Shown: piece by piece, positions 1 through 6,754 of the stretch | Layout: every line of letters starts with the position of its first letter | Position numbering within the stretch: position 1 is the stretch's first letter | Origin: Candidatus Levybacteria bacterium RIFCSPLOWO2_01_FULL_39_10 | GTDB taxonomy: Bacteria > Patescibacteriota > Microgenomatia > Levybacterales > UBA12049 | Assembly: GCA_001782515.1 (NCBI GenBank) | Contig: MFOV01000017.1 | Location: forward strand, 86,247-95,695 | Direction of reading: 5' to 3' | DNA length: 9,449 nt | Notes under the pieces: generated by a model | Seen by the model: the letters and a program-made list of their open reading frames with translations, nothing else | Databases searched by the model: none | Told to the model about the DNA's origin: nothing | Position numbers and translations under genes: made by a program

Positions 1-997
1 GGATTCTTAAAGCCCTCTCAAGCCCTTCCGGAAAACCTAACCCTTCCGATGTTCCTAGGATATTTTTCATCACAGCCGACTTAACAATCATATCTGTTGA
101 GCCCAAAGGCAGACCTGCAATTGCACGGACATGCTGTTCAAATTGAGACGTAACTGATGCTTCAATTGTGTAATGACCAGAGTTGTGAACCCTTGGTGCA
201 ATTTCGTTAATCAGGATTTTCTCATCTTTCGTTAAAAACATTTCTATTCCAAAAACACCCGCATCTTTTAATTTTTGCATAGTTTTTTGTGCAATTTCTG
301 TTACGTTTTTTTTTGCTTTTTTGGAAATAACGGCTGGAGCTATAACAGTATCGCAAACACTATCCTTATGAATTGTTTGAACAACTGGATATGCTTTTAT
401 TTCACCCTTAGTACTTCTTACTACCATGATTGCAATCTCTTTTATAAATGGTACAAATTTCTCTACATAAAGACTCCGTCCCTTAAGTTTCTCAAGTCCT
501 TTTTTAATATCTTTTTGAGATCTTAAAAAATAATTTCCTTTTCCATCATAAGCATCCTCTCTGGCTTTTAAATAAATTGGATATCCAAATTTCTTTGATG
601 CTTTAATTATGTCTTCTTCGTTTTTTATTTCTAGGAATTCTGCTGTTGGAATTTTATTTTTTCTTAAGAATTCCTTTTGCCTTAGTTTATCTTTTATTAA
701 TCTAATGGTTTTTGGGGATGGGTGAACAGGCTTTCCGCCATCTGCAATTTCCTGCAAAACTTCATCATTTACGAATTCCGCTTCAATAGTAACAATATCG
801 GAAAGTCTTGCTAATTCACGTGTTGTTTTTGCATCCTTGTATCCACCCACTATTTGCCGGTCTGCTACCTGACCTGCAGGACTTTTAGGAGTTGGGTCCG
901 TTACTATTACTAAGAATCCCATTTTTTTTGCAGCAACAGTCAGCATTTTCCCTAGTTGACCTCCACCAACTATTCCAATTGTCGCGGGATATATCAT
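1..997 (-). CDS. purK: PurK, N5-carboxyaminoimidazole ribonucleotide synthase (3' end cut by window)
   Basis: This ATP-grasp enzyme converts aminoimidazole ribonucleotide, ATP and bicarbonate to N5-CAIR in de novo purine synthesis, in the cytoplasm. I translated the frame by hand: 332 codons without a stop from the ATG at 997. It opens with the nucleotide-fold motif GIVGGGQLG (residues 8-16), has the ATP-grasp loop YDGKGN (150-155), and carries the PurK/Ade2 signature NEIAPRVHNSGHYTIEA (264-280) followed by TSQFEQH and LPLGS. Stretches such as SPKTIRLI, YVEKF.PF.KE and TIHKD resemble fungal Ade2 more than E. coli PurK, from memory of those sequences. About 50 residues are missing at the C-terminus, and a fused PurE domain as in Ade2 cannot be excluded. 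There is no Shine-Dalgarno sequence; the start follows closely on a promoter. Sampled 60-base lines are 23-30% G+C, lower than lines in the ATPase gene (38-52%). Neighbours are not purine genes. Confidence 0.93.
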   Translation of the reverse strand, partial: MIYPATIGIVGGGQLGKMLTVAAKKMGFLVIVTDPTPKSPAGQVADRQIVGGYKDAKTTRELARLSDIVTIEAEFVNDEVLQEIADGGKPVHPSPKTIRLIKDKLRQKEFLRKNKIPTAEFLEIKNEEDIIKASKKFGYPIYLKAREDAYDGKGNYFLRSQKDIKKGLEKLKGRSLYVEKFVPFIKEIAIMVVRSTKGEIKAYPVVQTIHKDSVCDTVIAPAVISKKAKKNVTEIAQKTMQKLKDAGVFGIEMFLTKDEKILINEIAPRVHNSGHYTIEASVTSQFEQHVRAIAGLPLGSTDMIVKSAVMKNILGTSEGLGFPEGLERALRI

Positions 998-1012
998 ATA
1001 AATTCCAATTTG

Positions 1013-1040
1013 ATTCTATTTGTTTATCTACTTTTGTCAA
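1013..1040 (-). promoter_or_regulatory. Promoter of purK
   Basis: On the minus strand a perfect -35 box TTGACA (1040-1035) is followed after 16 bases by TAGAAT (1018-1013), a 5/6 match to the -10 consensus. Transcription would begin near 1006, only about 9 bases before the purK ATG at 997. There is no room for, and no sign of, a Shine-Dalgarno sequence. The promoter fills the 60-base gap after the upstream DUF2207 gene, so purK can be transcribed separately from it. Confidence 0.7.
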
Positions 1041-1057
1041 CAAGTAATAAATGGGCT

Positions 1058-2713
1058 TTACCAGCTGCCTCCGCCACCACCGCCTCCCCCACCACCGGAG
1101 CTTCCTCCCGAGAAACCTGAAGATGAAGAAGGTGCACTTGTGGTCAAATTTGAATTAACAGATGTGTAAAAACCCGCATATGCGCCATAAAAACTGCCGG
1201 AATACCCTCTGTACCACGTAGGATTATAGTCGGGGTTTATTATTTTTAACTGCTCCATAAATTTATCTATATAGCCCAGACTCATTGCATATGGAATCAT
1301 TTGCTCAACCGTATAAAATTTCTTCGCCTGCCATTTATAATTGCGGTCCATTGATTTAAGGAATAATTTAAGTCCGTCAATTTTAAAATCTATCTCGTCT
1401 CCCAAGGTAGTTCTTCCGATCAGTTTAATTGAGAGAAAAATTAACATTCCCGAAAGTATAATATTGGCCGTAAATAAAGCAACTATACCTAAGGCTAAAA
1501 TTAAGCCTCTTTGAATCTTTGGATTTCTTACAAAATATTTTTTATGCACCAGTTCCTTAAAAGCTATTTGCTCTAAATCCTCGTATGTTTTATAAAAATC
1601 TTTTTTTAAATCTTTAGCAAAAATCTCTTCCCCGTCTTTAAATAATCTATCAAACAGCTTTTGTTCAAATATATTTAGTTTTTCGTCTTTTTGTTTACAT
1701 TTCACAATTTTCTGCTGGACCAAATCAGGAAGCAGCTGTCTTTTTGTTTTAGTCTCTTCAAATCTGATGTAACGTCTAATTGCAAGGTCAAAAAGGGTCG
1801 CAACACAATCGTCTCTTTCAAGCTTGGCTGTGTCAATAGTTCCAGCGAGCGCCGGGGGTATTATATTTCCGTTTTGATCTTTTGGAATTTCAAAATTAAC
1901 CGTAGGCTTGCCGAATCTTTTTTTATTTTTCCTTTTGTTGTACCAAATCATTAAAGCCAGTGGTATTATCAGATTTAAAATCAGCCAAAAAACATAAATA
2001 TATCTTAGTAAAAAGCTTAAAATTTTTTGCCCAAAACTTGCGGGAGGTTCGCTTTGCAAAATGCTCCTGGGGAAAGCCCCTTTATCGTACTTTGCTGCCG
2101 CAGTCAGTCCCATTCCGGGATAAAGAATCTCTTTTGAAACAACTTTGCTTTCTTCATTCTCACAATTTTTCTCTGTTGACCCCTCACTTCCTGTAAAACA
2201 GATAAGGTCACGTTGTTTAATATCATTTGGTGTTTTAAATGTTATTGATGCCTTATCAATCGGAACTTCCCAGTCGTTTCCGGTCGCATTCCAATAAATC
2301 TCATCGTGCGTTTCATAATTGCTCCCAATACCGTTTTCTACCTCATAATTTATTTTATAAACGTGGTTTCCTGTTATTGTTTTATTAGGATCTCCAATTT
2401 TGATGTTTAATTTATTTGCGTCTTTGTTAATTTCGAATTTTTCCTCTGAATTATTTCTTGTAACTCTAACATTTCTTATTTTAATCACTCTGTACAAATT
2501 CCCAACTTTTGAAACAAGAGGAATATCTCTAAATATTCCGTGTTTTTCTAAATTTTCAAAATCATAGTTTATCTCTTCCTCAACTTCTAAAATACCATCC
2601 CTATCTGCCTGTACCACAACGTCAAATGATCTTATTTCTTCAGCAAAAGTGTTGTTTGGAAAGATCAGGAGAAAAAAAATACCTACAATAAAAAATAAAA
2701 ATTTAAATCTCAT
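1058..2713 (-). CDS. DUF2207 family membrane protein with glycine-rich tail
   Basis: The family's function is not established; I recognise DUF2207 from its overall layout. The 551-residue protein has a signal peptide (about 1-24), then an extracytoplasmic beta-rich domain (about 25-230) beginning with RSFDVVVQADRDGILEVEEEI. That domain contains a Cys pair, C172 and C184, in a motif of the type CxTG..GS....C that could form a disulfide. A membrane helix at about 238-257 is followed by a basic stretch (YNKRKNKKRFGK), a cytoplasmic region with a winged-helix-like charged segment (about 290-400), and a hydrophobic hairpin at about 403-432. The tail is Tyr/Ser/Gly-rich and ends in ten consecutive Gly, Ser and Trp. 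The start is the ATG at 2713, placed directly after a TATAAT box with no Shine-Dalgarno sequence. It is divergent from the hydrolase at 2751, and its stop lies 60 bases before purK on the same strand. Confidence 0.85.
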   Translation of the reverse strand: MRFKFLFFIVGIFFLLIFPNNTFAEEIRSFDVVVQADRDGILEVEEEINYDFENLEKHGIFRDIPLVSKVGNLYRVIKIRNVRVTRNNSEEKFEINKDANKLNIKIGDPNKTITGNHVYKINYEVENGIGSNYETHDEIYWNATGNDWEVPIDKASITFKTPNDIKQRDLICFTGSEGSTEKNCENEESKVVSKEILYPGMGLTAAAKYDKGAFPRSILQSEPPASFGQKILSFLLRYIYVFWLILNLIIPLALMIWYNKRKNKKRFGKPTVNFEIPKDQNGNIIPPALAGTIDTAKLERDDCVATLFDLAIRRYIRFEETKTKRQLLPDLVQQKIVKCKQKDEKLNIFEQKLFDRLFKDGEEIFAKDLKKDFYKTYEDLEQIAFKELVHKKYFVRNPKIQRGLILALGIVALFTANIILSGMLIFLSIKLIGRTTLGDEIDFKIDGLKLFLKSMDRNYKWQAKKFYTVEQMIPYAMSLGYIDKFMEQLKIINPDYNPTWYRGYSGSFYGAYAGFYTSVNSNLTTSAPSSSSGFSGGSSGGGGGGGGGGSW

Positions 2714-2715
2714 TA

Positions 2716-2744
2716 TTAAAATTATACATCACTTACTTTATAAT
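2716..2744 (+). promoter_or_regulatory. Promoter of the 2751 hydrolase gene, leaderless start
   Basis: TATAAT at 2739-2744 is preceded, with a 17-base spacer, by TTAAAA at 2716-2721 (4/6 match to TTGACA). The -10 box ends 6 bases before the GTG start codon at 2751, which again implies a leaderless transcript. This promoter overlaps the one that drives the DUF2207 gene in the other direction, so the polymerase probably cannot occupy both at once. Confidence 0.6.
2721..2726 (-). promoter_or_regulatory. -10 box of the DUF2207 gene, leaderless start
   Basis: A perfect TATAAT (2726-2721, minus strand) ends 7 bases before the ATG at 2713, so transcription should begin at or next to the start codon. 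The -35 side is weak: TTAATT at 2750-2745, with an 18-base spacer, is the best I can find. The box lies inside the spacer of the divergent promoter for the gene at 2751. Confidence 0.6.
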
Positions 2745-2750
2745 AATTAA

Positions 2751-3530
2751 GTGAGACTTATAACTCTTAACATCTGGGGAGGGACAATTTTTGAAGACCT
2801 CGTCTCTTTCTTAAACAAGAAAAGAAGTACAACCGATGTCTTCTGCTTTCAGGAAGTATTTGACTCTGACAGAAATGTACTGACTCCCAACGGCAGAAGA
2901 TCAAATATGCTCGATAATCTAAAAAATATCCTTGTAGATTTTGATTTCCTTTACTCCCCGCTTTACCACGGAAGAGATTTTGATAAGATAGTTAACTACC
3001 CGCTGGCCGCAGGAAACGCTATATTTTGGAAAAAAGAGTTAAAGCCTAAGGAAAAAGGACAGATTTTTACCCATAACTCGGAAGATGATGTAAGACCGTT
3101 TCCAAACAGTACAAAGCCTGATGTTCCCCGCAATTTTCAGTATTTAGCCTTTGATAAATTCATAGTTTTAAATATTCACGGATATTGGAACCCCGCTCCA
3201 AAAACAGATACTCCAAAAAGGCTTGAGCAATCTCAAAAAATAATTAACTTTATTGAAAGTCAAAATTTACCGGCTCTTGTCTGCGGGGATTTTAATTTGG
3301 CAATCAGTACTAAAAGCGTTGAGATACTTGAAAGCTCTGGCCTTAGAAATTTAGTAAGAGAGTCAAAAGCAAAAACCACAAGAACCAAATATTACAATGT
3401 TAAATGGAGAAAAAAAGACAAATTCGCGGATTATATTTTTGCGTCAAGTGAAATTAATGTTTTTGATTTTAAGGTCTTACCTGATGCAGTCTCGGACCAC
3501 TCGGCGCTTTTTGTTGAATTTGAAGTCTAA
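2751..3530 (+). CDS. Endonuclease/exonuclease/phosphatase-fold hydrolase
   Basis: This is a metal-dependent phosphoesterase of the EEP superfamily (DNase I, exonuclease III, sphingomyelinase and phosphatase relatives). The substrate cannot be told from the sequence. The 259 residues carry the family's order of motifs: LITLNIWGG with N7; the metal-binding Glu in CFQEV (E35); LNIHG with H143; CGDFN with D180 and N182; FADYIFAS with D227; and the C-terminal SDHSALF with D249 and H250. No signal peptide is seen, so it is probably cytoplasmic. The length is usual for a single EEP domain. The start codon is GTG, chosen because MRLITLNIWGG is the family's normal N-terminus and a TATAAT box ends 6 bases before it. 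The stop TAA overlaps the stop of the convergent alkD gene by 4 bases. The closeness to a DNA glycosylase gene hints at DNA repair, but this is weak. Confidence 0.88.
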   Translation: MRLITLNIWGGTIFEDLVSFLNKKRSTTDVFCFQEVFDSDRNVLTPNGRRSNMLDNLKNILVDFDFLYSPLYHGRDFDKIVNYPLAAGNAIFWKKELKPKEKGQIFTHNSEDDVRPFPNSTKPDVPRNFQYLAFDKFIVLNIHGYWNPAPKTDTPKRLEQSQKIINFIESQNLPALVCGDFNLAISTKSVEILESSGLRNLVRESKAKTTRTKYYNVKWRKKDKFADYIFASSEINVFDFKVLPDAVSDHSALFVEFEV

Positions 3531-4225
3531 ATTTTCCCCGAAAGATATGCCTTCCGGACGCTTTCCGGGAATTTTTCAATTGCGTATCTAAGTGCAGTTC
3601 TGCCCATTTTCTGATAATGCTTTTTAAGAAATTTCTGTTCTTTCTTAAGATTTTTCTTTCCAACTTCACGGAGCGTCCAACCAAGTGCTTTTTGTATTAA
3701 ATCGTTTTCATCTTGTACCAACTCTTCTGCAATCTCCAAAGCCTCCTTCACCATCCCGTTTTTTATAAACTTGTGAGTTGCTATTATTGATATTCTTCGC
3801 TCCCAGATATTATTTGACTTTGCAAGCTCATGAAGAATTCCTTTTGGTTTATCAATCAAATAACCCCCGGCAATATTTGCTGCCGAAGCATCCACTAAAT
3901 CCCAGTTATTTACGAATTTTGTGTTCTTAAGATAGAACTCATAAATTCGGCGCTCCAAAAGCTCATCATTTTCAAATTGATAAACAAGAATAAGAAGCGC
4001 AATAAGTCTCTCTTCGTGGATTTCTGAACGAAGTAATTTTCCTATATCATCAAATGATATATCTTTGTATTTACCTGCAAGATCTCTGCACTGAGGAACC
4101 GTAAGACCAATGAACACATCTCCGTACCCATACTGCCCGTCGCCAGTTTTAAAATATCTTTGGTTGTGTTTTGCTCTTTTTTTGGAGGACAGTTTATTTG
4201 ATTCGCGTCGAAGTGTTGTTAGCAT
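3527..4225 (-). CDS. alkD: AlkD-like DNA alkylpurine glycosylase (HEAT-repeat)
   Basis: AlkD enzymes excise cationic alkylated purines such as 7-methylguanine and 3-methyladenine, starting base-excision repair. The 232-residue product is all-helical and matches the usual length (about 237). Key family residues are present: W108 and D112 in NNWDLVD, the Arg pair in WERR (143-144), and W183 in GWTLREVGKKN. The C-terminal signature is LRYAIEKFPESVRKAYL. These positions lie within 1-5 residues of W109, D113, R148 and W187 of Bacillus cereus AlkD. An in-frame ATG exists upstream at 4309, but a good promoter (TTGACT, 17 bases, TATAAT) lies between the two and the extra 28 residues do not resemble the family. 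I therefore start at 4225. There is no Shine-Dalgarno sequence; the leader would be about 11 bases. It is convergent with the hydrolase at 2751-3530, overlapping by 4 bases. Confidence 0.9.
   Translation of the reverse strand: MLTTLRRESNKLSSKKRAKHNQRYFKTGDGQYGYGDVFIGLTVPQCRDLAGKYKDISFDDIGKLLRSEIHEERLIALLILVYQFENDELLERRIYEFYLKNTKFVNNWDLVDASAANIAGGYLIDKPKGILHELAKSNNIWERRISIIATHKFIKNGMVKEALEIAEELVQDENDLIQKALGWTLREVGKKNLKKEQKFLKKHYQKMGRTALRYAIEKFPESVRKAYLSGKI
3552..3576 (+). terminator. Possible intrinsic terminator inside the alkD 3' end
   Basis: Twenty-one bases after the hydrolase stop codon, arms TTCCGGA (3552-3558) and TCCGGGA (3564-3570) can form a 7-bp stem with one G-U pair and a 5-base loop, followed by ATTTTT (3571-3576). 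It would end plus-strand transcription while lying within the coding sequence of the opposing alkD gene. The stem is short, so the call is tentative. Confidence 0.4.
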
Positions 4226-4243
4226 TTTTTTTGGATGCCAACC

Positions 4244-4272
4244 ATTATACTTGAAATCGAGGCTAGAGTCAA
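4244..4272 (-). promoter_or_regulatory. Promoter of alkD
   Basis: TTGACT (4272-4267, 5/6) and a perfect TATAAT (4249-4244) are separated by the optimal 17 bases. The -10 box ends 18 bases before the ATG at 4225, giving a leader of roughly 11 bases with no Shine-Dalgarno sequence. This promoter decides the start codon, because the longer reading frame would begin upstream of it. Confidence 0.7.
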
Positions 4273-4354
4273 TTAATAATAGCCGAACAAACTTAAAGTT
4301 TATCGACATTTATCGCCTTAGGTATACATCCTATTTCCTCAAAATCTTCATCTT

Positions 4355-4363
4355 TGCTAAACT
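4355..4363 (+). promoter_or_regulatory. Possible extended -10 of the P-type ATPase gene
   Basis: TGCTAAACT reads as an extended -10 element (TGn plus TAAACT, 4/6). It ends 6 bases before the ATG at 4370, the same spacing as at 2744/2751. No convincing -35 box is present, and no Shine-Dalgarno sequence precedes the start. The call leans on the pattern seen at the neighbouring genes. Confidence 0.4.
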
Positions 4364-4369
4364 TAAGTT

Positions 4370-6742
4370 ATGGTAGAAGGATTAACAACTGCTCAGGCAC
4401 ATGCTCTCCTTCAAAAATTTGGGCCGAACAAAATTCCTGAGAAAAAAGAAAAAAGCGCTTTTTCGCTTTTTATCTCCCAATTCAAAAATATTTTTTCCTT
4501 AATGCTTATTGCCGCAGTCGCACTCTCCTTTCTTGTCGGCGACCGGCTCGACGGATTTCTTATCTTAATAATTCTTATTTTAAACGCATTTCTTTCCTTT
4601 TGGCAGGAATTTAAAGCAACACGGGAAATTCAGGCTCTTGCCAATTTTGAACCTCCTCACTCCCGAGCGGTGAGGGACGGCAAAGAGTTTGAAATTCTGT
4701 CTGCCGATCTTGTTCCTGGAGACGTTGTGGTAATTGGCGCAGGAGACAAAATTCCCGCAGACGGAAAATTAATTGAGGGGTTTGAGGTTAAAGTGAATGA
4801 GTCATCTCTAACTGGTGAGTCAACACCTGTTGCAAAATCCGTAAACGGCAAAAATAATGAATTATTCTTAGGTACTTGGGTTGTTGAGGGAGAGGGAAAA
4901 ATTGAAATAACCGCAACCGGTGAGAATACAAAGTTTGGAAAAATCGCGGGAAGCCTCGAGGAGATTCAGGAAGAGCTGACTCCTCTTGAGATCTCTTTAA
5001 ATTCACTGGCAATAAAAATCAGTATTATTATTTTTGGAATTGCCGGTTTTATTTCTGTGTTGAGTCTTATTCAGGGAACCGATCTTGTTGATGTTTTCTT
5101 TGGAAGTATTGCGCTTATTATTGCAGCTGTTCCTGAAGGACTTCCTGCAATTATAACTGTACTTTTGGCAATAGGCGCGAGAAGGATGTACAAGAAAAAG
5201 ACTTTAGTCCGGCGCATGTCCGCAATTGAAAATCTCGGAATAACTGATGTGATTCTTATTGATAAAACAGGAACAATTACCAAAAACGAAATGGCGGTAA
5301 GAACAGTTGATATAAAAAACGAGGACAATAAAGGAAAGTTAATCCAAACTGCAGTTGTCTGCAACAGTGCATCTTTAGTTAAAAAAGAAAATGACCCCGA
5401 TTCTTTTGATATCTTGGGCGACACTATGGAAGGCGCTCTTCTGATCTGGGCAAAAAAACAAAACGCAGATATTGATAGCCTTCGTGAGGAATTCAAAGTA
5501 ATTCGGGAAATTCCTTTTGACTCAAAAAGGAAAATGATGAGTGTTTTGGCAAGTGCGGGAGATGAAACTTTTCTTTTCTCAAAAGGCGCGCCTGAGGTTA
5601 TAATCCCCCTTCTTGATACATCAAAAAACTATAAAAATTCTCTAAAAAACGATTACAAGAAAATGGCTGAGGATGGACTGAGAGTTCTTGCGCTGGCTTT
5701 CAGAGATTATACCGGCAAATCAACTTCCGCAAATTTGGAGAGGAAACTTAAGTTTTTAGGACTTGTGGGAATTGCCGATGAACCGCGCGAAGAGGCAAAA
5801 GAAGCAATAAGAAGGGCCCGGGCTGCAGGAATTGAAATTGTGATGATTACAGGTGACAACGAGCTGACGGCAAAAGAGATTTCAGAGGATGTCGGACTTC
5901 TGACAAAAGACGATGAAGTGATAACTGCCGACCTTCTTGATGAAATGGATGAGGCGCAGCTTAAAAAAAGAATTTTCAAAATTAGAATTTATGCAAGAGC
6001 AAATCCTGAGCATAAGCTTAGAATTGTTGAAGCATTCCAAAGCCTTGGATATGTTGTTGCAGTAACAGGAGACGGCGTAAATGACTCACTTGCTCTTAAG
6101 CGTGCTCAGGTAGGCGTGTCGATGGGAATAGCCGGAACAGACGTTGCAAAAGAGTCCTCAGATCTTATAATTTTGGATGACAATCTCTCAACAATTGTTG
6201 CGGCAATCGAGCAAGGAAGACTTATTTTCAGAAATATTTTAAAAATTATAAGATTTCTTCTCACAGGCAATCTTTCAGAAGTTCTTTTGATACTGATTGT
6301 TACTCTCCTTGGGTTTCCCATACCCCTTCTTCCCGCCCAAATTCTCTGGATTAACTTTGTAACAGACGGGCTTCCTGCAATCTCACTTGCAGCTGATAAA
6401 TCACCAGGCAACCTTCTGACAACCCCCAAAAGAAGCACAAATTCTCTTTTCGATCTAAAAATGTTTAGGTTTATCGGAGCCTGGGGAGGATTAATTGCAA
6501 CTTTAAACGTAATCGCATTCATTTACTCTTACAATGTTTATGGTATTGATTTTGCCAGAAATACAGTATTCACCCTTATGATTGTTTCTCAAATGATGTT
6601 TCTCATGTTTGTTATTAGGAAAAGGCAAAATTTCCTGGGAAATAAATATTTACTTTTCTCAGTTGCCCTTGTTTTGATTTTTCAACTGCTAATTCTTACC
6701 GTTCCCCCACTGCAAAATTTATTTGGGGTATATGGGGTATAA
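4370..6742 (+). CDS. P2-type cation-transporting ATPase (Ca2+-ATPase-like)
   Basis: This membrane pump couples ATP hydrolysis to cation transport, probably Ca2+ export. In the 790 residues I see helices M1-M2 (about 40-85), the actuator motif TGES (148-151), M3-M4 with PEGLP (E256), the phosphorylated Asp in DKTGT (D298), the nucleotide-domain KGAPE, DEPR in place of the usual DPPR, and TGDGVND (566-572). Ion-site residues like those of SERCA are kept in M5 (N634, E637) and M6 (N662, T665, D666). In M8 the Glu of SERCA site I appears to be Gln (Q741), as in many bacterial relatives. The protein stops right after the M9 region, at LQNLFGVYGV, so M10 is missing. The frame ends in tandem stops TAA TAG, and no other frame supplies the helix. 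It lies 12 bases before, and in the same direction as, the dehydrogenase gene. Confidence 0.92.
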   Translation: MVEGLTTAQAHALLQKFGPNKIPEKKEKSAFSLFISQFKNIFSLMLIAAVALSFLVGDRLDGFLILIILILNAFLSFWQEFKATREIQALANFEPPHSRAVRDGKEFEILSADLVPGDVVVIGAGDKIPADGKLIEGFEVKVNESSLTGESTPVAKSVNGKNNELFLGTWVVEGEGKIEITATGENTKFGKIAGSLEEIQEELTPLEISLNSLAIKISIIIFGIAGFISVLSLIQGTDLVDVFFGSIALIIAAVPEGLPAIITVLLAIGARRMYKKKTLVRRMSAIENLGITDVILIDKTGTITKNEMAVRTVDIKNEDNKGKLIQTAVVCNSASLVKKENDPDSFDILGDTMEGALLIWAKKQNADIDSLREEFKVIREIPFDSKRKMMSVLASAGDETFLFSKGAPEVIIPLLDTSKNYKNSLKNDYKKMAEDGLRVLALAFRDYTGKSTSANLERKLKFLGLVGIADEPREEAKEAIRRARAAGIEIVMITGDNELTAKEISEDVGLLTKDDEVITADLLDEMDEAQLKKRIFKIRIYARANPEHKLRIVEAFQSLGYVVAVTGDGVNDSLALKRAQVGVSMGIAGTDVAKESSDLIILDDNLSTIVAAIEQGRLIFRNILKIIRFLLTGNLSEVLLILIVTLLGFPIPLLPAQILWINFVTDGLPAISLAADKSPGNLLTTPKRSTNSLFDLKMFRFIGAWGGLIATLNVIAFIYSYNVYGIDFARNTVFTLMIVSQMMFLMFVIRKRQNFLGNKYLLFSVALVLIFQLLILTVPPLQNLFGVYGV

Positions 6743-6743
6743 T
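6738..6743 (+). promoter_or_regulatory. -10 box of the dehydrogenase gene, overlapping the ATPase stop
   Basis: A perfect TATAAT covers the TAA stop codon of the ATPase gene and ends 11 bases before the ATG at 6755. No clear -35 box is visible. AGGA at 6744-6747, 7 bases before the ATG, could act as a weak Shine-Dalgarno sequence if the gene is read from the upstream ATPase transcript. So both a separate, nearly leaderless transcript and co-transcription are possible. Confidence 0.45.
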
Positions 6744-6754
6744 AGGATAACTCT

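Noticed and set aside
275..526. Open frame of 83 codons on the plus strand inside purK
   Set aside because: It is Phe/Tyr/Cys-rich low-complexity sequence antisense to a clear purK frame, with no start signal.
4303..4328. TCGACA and TATACA as an alternative promoter for the ATPase gene
   Set aside because: The spacer is only 14 bases, too short for a standard promoter, and it would leave a 35-base leader without a Shine-Dalgarno sequence.
5071..6522. Several Ser/Arg-rich open frames of 90-141 codons antisense to the ATPase
   Set aside because: They mirror the conserved ATPase coding sequence, have biased composition, and show no motif or translation signal.
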